The notes beneath the pieces are model-generated. The model searched no databases. It saw nothing but the letters and a program-made list of their open reading frames with translations, and was not told the DNA's origin. 13,867 bases of DNA from JAJPJX01 sp964568355 (GTDB taxonomy: Bacteria; Acidobacteriota; Terriglobia; Bryobacterales; Bryobacteraceae). Positions 7,637 to 13,867 of this stretch are shown piece after piece. The stretch lies in assembly GCA_964568355.1 (NCBI GenBank), contig CAZMRK010000420.1, forward strand, positions 1 through 13,867, given 5' to 3'. The number at the start of each line of letters is the position of its first letter. Position 1 is the first letter of the stretch. Made by a program: the position numbers and the translations under genes.

Positions 7637-8797
7637 TCAATAAAGTTCGGTCCCGATTAGCTTAGGATCGTACGGGGTGAACTGCCCTCTTTCCCGATAG
7701 AACTGATGGTATTTCTCTAGCTTTTCCAGGTCTATCTCCACTCCGAGACCTGCCCCCTCCGGGATACCCCAGCCTGGACCATGTGCGATCGGGAGCGTCT
7801 CCGTCAGGATGTCGTCGCACATCATGTGCGCGGTCTGCTGGTTCCCGTCCACCACATTGGGGAGGGTCAACAGAATGTGATGGCAGGCAACAGCCGTGAT
7901 CCCCAGTTCCCCGTGTGTGTGCCGGCAGATTTGCAGCCCTTGCGCGTTTGCCAGCCATGACGCCTTCTGGAACTCTGCCAGCGATCCGGTGAAATAGGGA
8001 CTGAAACAGTACACATCCGCCGTCCGTGCCAGCATCTGCCGGTGCGCATCCGCCAGAGTCCAAAGCCCCTCGTTGGCCGAAACGGCCACGTTGGAACGGT
8101 TCCGGATCTCCTGCATATTCGATACCGGATCCCATACCACCGGCTGTTCGATGAAGTCGATCTGGTACTCGTCCAGGCGGGCCAGGTTGCGCAACGCCTC
8201 GTTCACTTTCCAGGCGGCGTTGGCATCGAGCCGGATCTTCGCCTTTGGGCCGATGGTCTCCCGCAGAGTCCGGACCATCTCCATCTCCTCCTCGATATTC
8301 AGGCCGTCTTTGAGGTAGAAGACGCCGATTCCCTTCTCCACCCCCTCGCGTGCCTGCATCGCGATATGTTCGGGTGTACCCTGCGAGCAGTAAAAGAAGT
8401 AGGTGGCCCGGTCCCGGACCTTCCCGCCGAACAGGTTGTACAGTGGTTCTCCGCAGGACTTTCCACAGATGTCCCACAGGGCCATATCGATCCCCGGGTA
8501 GGCAAAGCACGCGGTGTGCTGCCGCCACGACCAGATCCCGCGATGCCATAGTTCCTGGCGGATCCGCTCGCTTTCCCAGGGATTACAGCCCAGAACAAAC
8601 GGCGCCATCGCCCGTAGCGCATCCAGAACGGATTCCACATTCGCGCCGCTGCAGCTTTCCCCCCACCCCACCAACCCGTTATCCGCGGTAGCCTTCACAA
8701 TCACATCCGTGACCCCATCCCGGTTGACCAGAGAGCTGACCTCACGATGCGTATAGGGGATACTAACGGGAATGAATTCCAGTTTGCTGATTTTCAC
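7637..8797 (-). CDS. Enolase-superfamily enzyme (mandelate racemase/sugar-acid dehydratase type)
   Basis: A 386-residue cytoplasmic enzyme with the two-domain enolase-superfamily layout: capping domain about 1-125, then a (beta/alpha)7-beta barrel. The three metal ligands fit D191 (KIRLDANAAW), E217 (DFIEQPV) and E243 (SANEGLW). Members abstract the proton alpha to a carboxylate and then dehydrate, racemise or cycloisomerise acid sugars or related acids. On the second barrel strand the usual KxK reads YxK (Y161-L-K163). The late barrel holds CRHTHGELGI, with H293 or H295 as a possible general base. Substrate and reaction are unassigned; a sugar-acid dehydratase is my best guess. I place the start at the GTG at 8797 with AAAGGG five bases upstream. 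The reading frame is open to 9256, but that extension lies inside the regulator gene and is not homologous to the family. A predicted operator covers its promoter region. Confidence 0.88.
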   Translation of the reverse strand: MKISKLEFIPVSIPYTHREVSSLVNRDGVTDVIVKATADNGLVGWGESCSGANVESVLDALRAMAPFVLGCNPWESERIRQELWHRGIWSWRQHTACFAYPGIDMALWDICGKSCGEPLYNLFGGKVRDRATYFFYCSQGTPEHIAMQAREGVEKGIGVFYLKDGLNIEEEMEMVRTLRETIGPKAKIRLDANAAWKVNEALRNLARLDEYQIDFIEQPVVWDPVSNMQEIRNRSNVAVSANEGLWTLADAHRQMLARTADVYCFSPYFTGSLAEFQKASWLANAQGLQICRHTHGELGITAVACHHILLTLPNVVDGNQQTAHMMCDDILTETLPIAHGPGWGIPEGAGLGVEIDLEKLEKYHQFYRERGQFTPYDPKLIGTELY

Positions 8798-8827
8798 AAT
8801 CGCCCTTTCTGCGCGTTTGAGTGGACG

Positions 8828-8833
8828 AGTATA
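8828..8833 (-). promoter_or_regulatory. Candidate -10 box of the enolase-family gene
   Basis: Read on the minus strand the bases are TATACT, five of six matches to TATAAT, about 30 bases before the GTG start. No strong -35 is visible: the hexamer 17 bases upstream (ATATCA) matches three of six and falls inside the operator repeat. A repressor bound there would block this promoter. Confidence 0.4.
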
Positions 8834-8844
8834 ACATCTCTCCG

Positions 8845-8862
8845 TGATTCTGATATGATCAG
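8845..8862. promoter_or_regulatory. Predicted GntR/FadR-type operator, copy 2
   Basis: The second exact copy of TGATTCTGATATGATCAG, inside the 85-base divergent region between the enolase-family gene and the regulator gene; the 13-bp palindromic core is 8850-8862. It contains TATGAT (8854-8859), a five-of-six -10 match for the regulator, with ATAACA (8831-8836) as a weak -35 at 17-base spacing. It also overlaps the -35 region of the divergent gene. One bound dimer could therefore control both directions, including autorepression. Position and identity are observed; function is inference. Confidence 0.62.
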
Positions 8863-8882
8863 ACTCACATACCGGGACCGTC

Positions 8883-9605
8883 ATGGACTCCGAAGAACTT
8901 GTTTTCGAACAATTTAAGCGATCCAATATCAGCGATCTGGCGATGTCCAGCCTGCTCGATCTGATTCGCCGCCGCGTGCTCAAGCCAGGCGACCGCTTGC
9001 CTTCCCAGCGCGACCTGGTGAATCGGATGGGCGTTAGCCAGACCGCCGTGCGCGAGGCCTTGCGCAGTCTGGCCAGCATTGGCGTGATTGAGGTACACCC
9101 CGGCCGCGGGGCCTTCGTGAGCAGCATCTCGCCCGATATGCTGGTCCGCCCCGAATCGTTCTTCTTTCTCCTGCAACGCGAGAGCCTGCTGCAGGCGATC
9201 GAAGTGCGCCGGATCCTCGAGGTGGAAGCTATTGCGCTGGCAAGCGAGCGGGCCACCGACGAGGACCTTGCGGATCTGAAGGCCGCGCTGGATCGGATCG
9301 AGACCGGACTGCGTTCCGACGAAAAGCCGTTTCAACAAAGCCCTTATTTCCACGTAGCCATTGCCAAAGCCACCCACAACATGATCCTGGCCAACATGGT
9401 CGAATCCTTTGCCAAGCTCATGATGGAAGGCGCCCAAGTGATTGCGGCCAATGCGCCCGATTCGAAAGAGAAGGAGTACAGCTCGCACGCCCTGTTGTTC
9501 GATGCAATCCTCAAAAAGGACCCTGAAAATGCCAGAAACTGCATGCGGGAACATCTGGCGCTGGCGAAGGACTTGATCTCTCGAGGTTTTGCCGAATTCT
9601 CGTGA
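8883..9605 (+). CDS. GntR family transcriptional regulator, FadR subfamily (FCD domain)
   Basis: A 240-residue regulator. Residues about 15-80 form the GntR winged helix-turn-helix, with LKPGDRLPSQRDLVNRMGVS and the recognition segment SQTAVREALRSLASIGVIEV, closing in the wing PGRGAFVS. Residues about 98-232 form the all-helical FCD ligand-binding domain. Histidines at 157 (YFHVAIAKATHN), 202 (SHALLFDAIL) and 224 (MREHL) fit the metal-binding histidines of FCD domains. The acidic residue often found four before the first histidine is serine (S153) here. FCD regulators usually sense organic or sugar acids, which suits the divergent enolase-family enzyme. The ATG at 8883 has GGGA five bases upstream. 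The predicted operator lies 20 bases before the start, so autoregulation is likely, and a second copy precedes the TonB-protein gene. Length is normal for the family. Confidence 0.94.
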   Translation: MDSEELVFEQFKRSNISDLAMSSLLDLIRRRVLKPGDRLPSQRDLVNRMGVSQTAVREALRSLASIGVIEVHPGRGAFVSSISPDMLVRPESFFFLLQRESLLQAIEVRRILEVEAIALASERATDEDLADLKAALDRIETGLRSDEKPFQQSPYFHVAIAKATHNMILANMVESFAKLMMEGAQVIAANAPDSKEKEYSSHALLFDAILKKDPENARNCMREHLALAKDLISRGFAEFS

Positions 9606-9628
9606 CCGGCGTGTAGTCCACACCAACC

Positions 9629-11095
9629 GTGTTTGTCGCACGCGCAGCCCTTCTGTTCGCTACCGTGGCGTGCCTGGCCGCCCAGGCTCCGTCTCCGGAT
9701 CGCACCGCCGCCGAGGCACTGCACCAGAAAGCGATGATGCTCGTCCGAAGTGGCGACTTCAAGACCGCCGCCGTCGAGATGCGCCGCGCCGTGGAGTTGG
9801 ACCCTACCCTGGCCGAAGCCTGGAACGATCTCGGCGTTCTTCAGCGGAAACAGGGCGATTTGCCTGCGTCCATCGAATCCTTTCGCCGCGCCGTCGCGGC
9901 CCGGCCGCAATTCGTCAACGCCCTCTACAATCTCGCCCTCGCTTATGAAGCCTCCGGCCAGTTCGAGCCGGCGATGCAGCAGGCGGCCCTGGTCACCCGG
10001 AATAGTCCGAAACTCGCTCGCGGTCACTATCTGTATGGGCGTCTGCTGTCCAAATTGCACCGCCCGGAAAAAGCGGTCGCCGAGCTCAAACAGGCGCTGC
10101 TCCTCGACCCCTCGCTGGCGCAAGCCGCATTCCAGTTGGGCCTGGCGCTTTTCGAGACCAGCGACGAAAATGGCGCCCAGCAATCGTTTGAGCGCGCTCT
10201 GGCCATCGCTCCCGATCTCACCGAAGCGCGGGTCAACCTGGCCCGGCTACTCGATGCCCACGGAAAACCCGCGGAGGCCATTGAGCAGTACCGCCGCGCC
10301 TTGCACGATTCGCCGGGCTCCGAGCAGGTCCAGGTGGCACTGTTCCGGGCTCTCCTCAAGAGCGGAGCTGAGAAAGAGTCCCAATCCCTGTTGCAGGAGG
10401 CCCTCCGGCAGCATCCGGACAGCGCGGCCTTGCGGCTCGAACACGGTAAGCTGCTGGCTCGCGAGGACGATCTTCCCCGGGCGCGCGAAGAGCTGGAACA
10501 GGCCGTTCGTCTTCAGCCCGATTCCGCCGAGTCCCACCTGGAACTGAGCCGGGTCTTCCAGCGCCTGCGCCTTCCCCGCGAGCAGAGAGCCGAACTGCAA
10601 GCCACTCTACGCATCGACCCCAATTCCACCGCCGCCCACTACGCGCTGGCGAAGCTGAATAGCCAGAGTGGCGATGCGGAGCGCGCCAGGGAGGAATATT
10701 CGCAGGTCCAGCGGCTGCGCCAGCGCGAGGTGAATCGCGACCTGGCGCTGGGACACGTGCGCGCCGGTGTCGAACTCGCCCGGAAATCGGATTACGCGGG
10801 AGCCGCCGCCGAGTTTCGAAAGGCCACCGAGATCGATTCTACGCTTGGCGAAGCCTGGTTCGATCTCGCCGGAGCATTCCTGCAGCAAGGCAAATTCGAA
10901 GAAGCGGCGCGCACGTTTCCGTCCGCCATCCAACTCGCCCCCGAGTGGGCGGAGGCCCATTACCAATATGCGCGAGCTCTGCTGGCTCTGGGACGCCGTG
11001 AACAAGCCCGAGCCGAGCTCCAAACCGCGCTGGCACACGAACCAGGACATCAGTCCGCCCGCCAGGCGCTTGCTGAGCTTGGCCGGAAGCCATAG
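9629..11095 (+). CDS. Secreted tetratricopeptide repeat (TPR) protein, 13 repeats
   Basis: A 488-residue protein with a short signal peptide (residues 1-20, ARAALLFATVACLAAQA), so it is probably periplasmic. Almost the whole mature chain is TPR: ten repeats in unbroken 34-residue register from residue 27 to 366, a five-residue slip (REVNR region), then three more at about 372-473. Each repeat ends in a proline-containing turn such as DPT, RPQ, SPK, DPS, APD, QPD or EPG. TPR arrays are protein-binding scaffolds; no catalytic domain is present and the partner is unknown. The start is GTG at 9629, the first start codon after an in-frame TAG at 9614-9616. The signal peptide supports it, although no clear Shine-Dalgarno is seen. 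It begins 23 bases after the regulator's stop and may be read from the same message. Confidence 0.88.
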   Translation: MFVARAALLFATVACLAAQAPSPDRTAAEALHQKAMMLVRSGDFKTAAVEMRRAVELDPTLAEAWNDLGVLQRKQGDLPASIESFRRAVAARPQFVNALYNLALAYEASGQFEPAMQQAALVTRNSPKLARGHYLYGRLLSKLHRPEKAVAELKQALLLDPSLAQAAFQLGLALFETSDENGAQQSFERALAIAPDLTEARVNLARLLDAHGKPAEAIEQYRRALHDSPGSEQVQVALFRALLKSGAEKESQSLLQEALRQHPDSAALRLEHGKLLAREDDLPRAREELEQAVRLQPDSAESHLELSRVFQRLRLPREQRAELQATLRIDPNSTAAHYALAKLNSQSGDAERAREEYSQVQRLRQREVNRDLALGHVRAGVELARKSDYAGAAAEFRKATEIDSTLGEAWFDLAGAFLQQGKFEEAARTFPSAIQLAPEWAEAHYQYARALLALGRREQARAELQTALAHEPGHQSARQALAELGRKP

Positions 11096-11128
11096 CGGGT
11101 GCCTCACCTGTGGCGAGGGCCGTTCGAC

Positions 11129-11134
11129 TATACT
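11129..11134 (+). promoter_or_regulatory. Weak candidate -10 box for the DUF1080 gene
   Basis: TATACT matches TATAAT in five of six positions and lies 14 bases before the ATG at 11149. No convincing -35 lies 16-18 bases upstream. The gene could equally be read through from the TPR gene, 53 bases upstream. Confidence 0.25.
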
Positions 11135-11148
11135 GTAGAGTCACAATC

Positions 11149-11781
11149 ATGCACAGAATTCTGATCGGTCTTCTGGCGCTTTCCTGCGCCGCCTTCGGCG
11201 TGGAGAAGGGCTTCACTCCGCTGTTCGACGGCAAAACTTTGAATGGATGGAAGCTGGTTCACGGCAAAGGTCCCGGCTACGTGGTCGAAAGCGGCAAGAT
11301 TGTCTGCCCGGCTGATGGCGGCGGCAATCTCTTCACCGAAAAGGAATACGCCAACTTCGTGCTGCGCTTCGAATTCCGCCTGACCGAGGGCGGCAATAAC
11401 GGCATCGGCATCCGCGCTCCTTTCGAAGGCGATGCCGCCTACCAGGGCATGGAAATCCAGGTGCTCGATGACGGCGCCCCAGTCTATCAAGGTAAGCTGC
11501 ACCCGGCCCAGTATCACGGCTCCGTTTATGATGTGATCCCCGCCAAACAGGGTTTCAAAAAGCCCACGGGCGAATGGAACCAGGAAGAGATCGTCGCCAA
11601 TGGACGCCACATCAAAGTGACTTTGAATGGGCATGTCCTCGTCGATGCCGATCTCGACTCGGTGAAAGATCCGCAGGTTCTGAAGCGTCACCCCGGCCTG
11701 GCGCGCACTACCGGCCACATCGGCTTCCTGGGCCACGGCACCCGGGTGGAGTTCCGCAATATCCGCGTCAAGGAGCTATAG
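11149..11781 (+). CDS. Secreted DUF1080 protein (3-keto-disaccharide hydrolase-like)
   Basis: A 210-residue protein with a signal peptide (residues 1-17, ILIGLLALSCAAFG) and a single DUF1080 (PF06439) domain, a concanavalin-like beta-sandwich. Family segments in order are FTPLFDGKTLNGW (22-34), GGNNGIGIR (81-89), GMEIQVLDD (100-108), GSVYDVIPA (124-132), GEWNQEEIVANGRHIKVTLN (141-160) and GHIGFLGHG with EFRNIRVKEL at the end. Some members hydrolyse 3-keto-glycosides, and the family name now reflects that; activity here is inferred from the family alone. Extracytoplasmic location and Acidobacteria/Planctomycetes-type context fit sugar breakdown beside the DUF1549/DUF1553 and DUF1501 proteins. 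The ATG at 11149 starts the signal peptide exactly. A frame extension to a GTG at 11110 adds 13 residues without family likeness and is rejected. The gene ends two bases from the convergent LolA-like gene. Confidence 0.92.
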   Translation: MHRILIGLLALSCAAFGVEKGFTPLFDGKTLNGWKLVHGKGPGYVVESGKIVCPADGGGNLFTEKEYANFVLRFEFRLTEGGNNGIGIRAPFEGDAAYQGMEIQVLDDGAPVYQGKLHPAQYHGSVYDVIPAKQGFKKPTGEWNQEEIVANGRHIKVTLNGHVLVDADLDSVKDPQVLKRHPGLARTTGHIGFLGHGTRVEFRNIRVKEL

Positions 11782-11783
11782 GC

Positions 11784-12512
11784 TTATTTCGGCTCCTCAA
11801 ACGTCACGCTCGATTCGGCGCCGAACTTTTTATATTCGCTGTAGCGGATTCTGAGCCGCTCGCGCTGCGGTCCGTTGCGGAACGGCAGCACGTCATCGGC
11901 AAATGTGAAGACGGGGAACCAGTGCTTTCCGTCCACTTTCCGCCGGATGGTGGTGAAGCGGGGGAACAGGTTCTCCTGGCGTGTGCTGAGAATTTGCGGC
12001 ACGGCCTGTCCTTCCGCGCGCACAATGCCGAAGTCCGCCTTGCTCACCCAGAGCATCCCGTCGAACAGCCGCTGCCCCTGAAGAATCTGGCGCGGCCGCG
12101 CCTGCAGCACCCAGCAGTCGTTTTCGTCCATCTTCTCTTCGCCGCGAAATTTCGTTTCGTAGTTCCAGAGCTGATCCTTGGTCAGCACAAAGGGCTGGAT
12201 TTCGCGGATGTCGCGGAAGTCCTCGTCGGTCAGAATCAGCTTTTTCAGCGTAAGCATGGGTTTGCCGACCACGACTTCGCTGCGTTCGCGCTCCGGTGAA
12301 AAAATCACGTCGCGGACCTCGCGGTACTGCCCGGTCATGCCGCCGCGAGAATCCAGTTCTTCGAGCGTAACGGTCTGGCGGTAGGTATAGTCGTTGCGAA
12401 CCGCCTGCGTCTCGCTCTCCATGTGCGCCACGCGGCGCACCAGGTCCGCGGGAGGATCTTCCGGCTGGCCAATGGCGGGGAAAAACGTGAATACTAAAAA
12501 GATGCCGATCAC
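11784..12512 (-). CDS. LolA-like secreted hypothetical protein
   Basis: A predicted 242-residue exported protein. From the proposed GTG it opens with a hydrophobic signal (IGIFLVFTFFPAIGQ). The mature part, with YTYRQTVTLEELD (42-54), YREVRDVIFSPERERSEVVV (63-82), DFRDIREIQPFVLTKDQLWN (98-117) and GMLWVSKADFGIVRAEG (152-168), has the alternating beta-strand pattern of LolA/LolB-like half-barrels that bind lipids or lipoproteins. I recognise this as a type seen in Acidobacteria, but its function is not known. The start is uncertain: the frame stays open to an ATG at 12665, but the extra 51 residues are low-complexity and run antisense to the neighbouring membrane protein. No good Shine-Dalgarno precedes the GTG, which also leaves no lysine or arginine in the signal's n-region, so another start is possible. 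It is head to head with the CPBP gene and tail to tail with DUF1080. Confidence 0.72.
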   Translation of the reverse strand: MIGIFLVFTFFPAIGQPEDPPADLVRRVAHMESETQAVRNDYTYRQTVTLEELDSRGGMTGQYREVRDVIFSPERERSEVVVGKPMLTLKKLILTDEDFRDIREIQPFVLTKDQLWNYETKFRGEEKMDENDCWVLQARPRQILQGQRLFDGMLWVSKADFGIVRAEGQAVPQILSTRQENLFPRFTTIRRKVDGKHWFPVFTFADDVLPFRNGPQRERLRIRYSEYKKFGAESSVTFEEPK

Positions 12513-13533
12513 TTTCGGGAGCCAGGTACCCGCGCCGCCGTGGGCCGCACCGCCCGCCGGACGACCCGGGTTGCGCAGCTTCTGGATCGCCGTTCTGCTG
12601 GGCTGGGTCGTACTGGCCGCCGCGGGCGTCGGGTATGCGCGTGTGAAGAGCATTCCTCTTTCCATGGCCTGGCCGGTGCTGGCCGCCTTCCTGCTCGAAT
12701 ATCCATTCTATCTGGTCCCCGGTTTTGAGGCCGTGCGCTCCTGGGCAGAGCTACGCCTGCGCCCCCTGTTCCTGGCAGCCTGCCTGACGCTCTCTGCGGT
12801 GTTGCCTTACCTGGTCTTCTCCCTGGGAACCGGCCAGTTTAGCGGAAAAGCCTTGTTGGAACTGGGTGCCCTGGCACTGGCGGTGAGCCTCTGGTACGTG
12901 GTTCTGCCGCGACACACGCTGGTGGATCTCGGCTTCCTGGCGCTGCTAGCCGCGGTCCTGCTGTGCAAGTATTTCGATCCCATCTACCCGCCGCCGGTTC
13001 CGCAACTCAAGGGCATCTCGGTCCTGGGCCATGTGGCACTGGTTTACCAGGCAGCCATCGTGCTGCTGGTCTTGCGTCGCGTACGCGGCGTGGGCTTCGG
13101 CTTTGTCCCCACTCGCCTCGAGTGGGCCATTGGGGTGCAGCACTTCCTGTACTTTCTGCCGATCGGCTTCCCCCTGGCTCTGTGGCTCGGCCAGATCCAT
13201 CTCGATCAGCCCAACTGGCTCTGGTGGCGGCTGATCGGCACGTTTTTCGGCATCCTCTGGGTAGTGGCCCTCTCCGAAGATTTTTTCTTCTGGGGGCTGA
13301 TCTATCCATGGATGGGGCAGTGGTCGGGGAACCGCCGGCTGGCTCATTTCGCCACTGCGGTCCTGTTCGCCCTGGTGCATCTGCCCTTCGGCGGCTTTCC
13401 CAACTGGCGCTACGCCCTGCTGGTCGGCGTGATGGGCTGGTTCTGCGGCCGCGCGTATGACCGCGCCGGCAGTATCCGCGCGGCCATGGTCACGCACGCC
13501 CTGGTCGTCACGCTACGCGCTGTGGTGCGATAG
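12502..13533 (+). CDS. CPBP-family-like integral membrane protein (putative intramembrane protease)
   Basis: A predicted 343-residue polytopic inner-membrane protein with about eight to ten hydrophobic segments, starting at FWIAVLLGWVVLAAAGVGYA. Near the C-terminus are positions matching the CPBP (CAAX protease and bacteriocin-processing, Abi) motifs: SEDFFFWGLIYPWMG (258-272), FALVH (289-293) and THALVV (331-336). In typical members the first motif is EExxxR; here it is E259-D260-xxx-W264, so the second acidic residue is conservative but the arginine is absent. The FxxxH motif is intact. Family members are membrane-embedded glutamyl endopeptidases; activity of this one is uncertain. The start is unclear: ATG at 12502 is used, GTG at 12487 has GGGGA upstream, and TTG at 12571 would avoid overlap with the divergent LolA-like gene. 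The end overlaps the convergent dehydrogenase gene by 21 bases. Confidence 0.75.
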   Translation: MPITFGSQVPAPPWAAPPAGRPGLRSFWIAVLLGWVVLAAAGVGYARVKSIPLSMAWPVLAAFLLEYPFYLVPGFEAVRSWAELRLRPLFLAACLTLSAVLPYLVFSLGTGQFSGKALLELGALALAVSLWYVVLPRHTLVDLGFLALLAAVLLCKYFDPIYPPPVPQLKGISVLGHVALVYQAAIVLLVLRRVRGVGFGFVPTRLEWAIGVQHFLYFLPIGFPLALWLGQIHLDQPNWLWWRLIGTFFGILWVVALSEDFFFWGLIYPWMGQWSGNRRLAHFATAVLFALVHLPFGGFPNWRYALLVGVMGWFCGRAYDRAGSIRAAMVTHALVVTLRAVVR

Positions 13534-13867
13534 CTGCTCCCACACCTGCGGGTTCAGCAGATTCGCCGGCCGCCGCCCTTCGAGCGCCGCCACCGCATTC
13601 TCGGCGGCCATCATCGACATCTTACGCCGCGTGTCCACCGAGGCACTGGCGATGTGCGGCGCCAATACCACGTTCTCCAGTTGAAGCAGCTTTGGCTCTA
13701 CCTTGGGCTCGTGCTCGAAAACGTCGATCCCGGCGCCGGCAATCACCCGCTGCTCCAGCGCCTCCGCCAGCGCCGGCTCGTCCACCACCGGACCGCGAGC
13801 GGTATTCACCAGGATGGCCGTCGGTTTCATCATGCGCAGTTGCGCGGCGCCGATCAGGTGGCGCGTC
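13513..13867 (-). CDS. D-isomer-specific 2-hydroxyacid dehydrogenase, C-terminal part (5' end beyond window)
   Basis: The last 117 residues of an NAD(P)-dependent 2-hydroxyacid dehydrogenase; the frame is open through the window edge. It runs from TRHLIGAAQLRMMKPTAILV through NTARGPVVDE, AGAGIDVFEHEP and LENVVLAPHIASAS. The catalytic triad of the family is visible: Arg in NTARG (residue 24 of the visible part), Glu in DVFEHEP (51) and His in APHIASAS (71). The overall wording resembles glyoxylate/hydroxypyruvate reductases and D-glycerate dehydrogenases, which reduce 2-keto acids to D-2-hydroxyacids in the cytoplasm; other 2-hydroxyacid substrates cannot be excluded. The ATG pair near 13833 is internal, because family-conserved sequence continues upstream of it. 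The 3' end overlaps the convergent membrane-protein gene by 21 bases. Confidence 0.92.
   Translation of the reverse strand, partial: TRHLIGAAQLRMMKPTAILVNTARGPVVDEPALAEALEQRVIAGAGIDVFEHEPKVEPKLLQLENVVLAPHIASASVDTRRKMSMMAAENAVAALEGRRPANLLNPQVWEQLSHHSA

Noticed and set aside
8798..9256. N-terminal extension of the enolase-family gene to a 539-residue protein
   Set aside because: The extra 153 residues run antisense through the regulator gene, across the predicted operators and promoters, and do not resemble the family; GTG at 8797 has a ribosome binding site and gives normal family length.
11101..11120. Possible stem GCCTC...GAGGGC between the TPR and DUF1080 genes as a terminator
   Set aside because: The stem is short, needs a bulge and has no U-tract.
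12513..12665. N-terminal extension of the LolA-like protein to ATG 12665
   Set aside because: It adds a low-complexity segment in front of an otherwise N-terminal signal peptide and would lie antisense to the first membrane segments of the neighbouring gene.

Overview
The window is bacterial, GC-rich and densely coded. Its gene families point to an acidobacterium of the Solibacter/Bryobacter type: an Oar-like TonB-dependent outer-membrane protein with a carboxypeptidase-regulatory domain, a PSCyt1-DUF1549-DUF1553 protein paired with a DUF1501 protein, a DUF1080 protein, a long TPR protein and a LolA-like YTYRQT protein. This placement is inference from gene content; no rRNA or other marker gene is present. 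I see no tRNA, rRNA, CRISPR array, insertion sequence or phage gene, and no gene-free stretch longer than about 105 bases.

Left two thirds (1-9605): a probable regulated catabolic unit. A FadR-type GntR regulator (8883-9605, +) is divergent from an enolase-superfamily enzyme of the mandelate racemase/sugar-acid dehydratase kind (7637-8797, -). On the same strand follow an Oar-like TonB-dependent outer-membrane protein (4174-7533), a two-haem-domain PSCyt1/DUF1549/DUF1553 secreted protein (1177-4140) and a Tat-exported DUF1501 protein (1-1112, cut by the window edge). A perfect 18-bp repeat (TGATTCTGATATGATCAG) lies in both control regions: between the regulator and the enolase gene (8845-8862), and just upstream of a good promoter for the TonB-protein gene (7595-7612). 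It contains the 13-bp inverted repeat CTGAT-ATG-ATCAG, the size and symmetry expected of a FadR-family operator. This is the strongest non-coding signal here. It ties the regulator, the cytoplasmic enzyme, the outer-membrane protein and the periplasmic pair into one candidate regulon, perhaps for uptake and breakdown of a sugar-acid-containing substrate. The substrate cannot be read from the sequence.

Middle (9629-11781, +): a secreted protein made of 13 TPRs in near-perfect 34-residue register, then a secreted DUF1080 (3-keto-disaccharide hydrolase-like) protein with a possible -10 of its own.

Right (11784-13867): a LolA-like periplasmic protein (-) that faces a CPBP-type integral membrane protein (+) head to head; their likely starts nearly touch or overlap. 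At the far end, the C-terminal part of a D-isomer-specific 2-hydroxyacid dehydrogenase (-) overlaps the end of the CPBP gene tail to tail.

Other points of interest: two intercistronic hairpin structures (one a double hairpin that looks like a dispersed repeat, one that would hide a Shine-Dalgarno sequence), a non-canonical KxK motif in the enolase-family enzyme, and a degenerate EExxxR motif in the CPBP protein.
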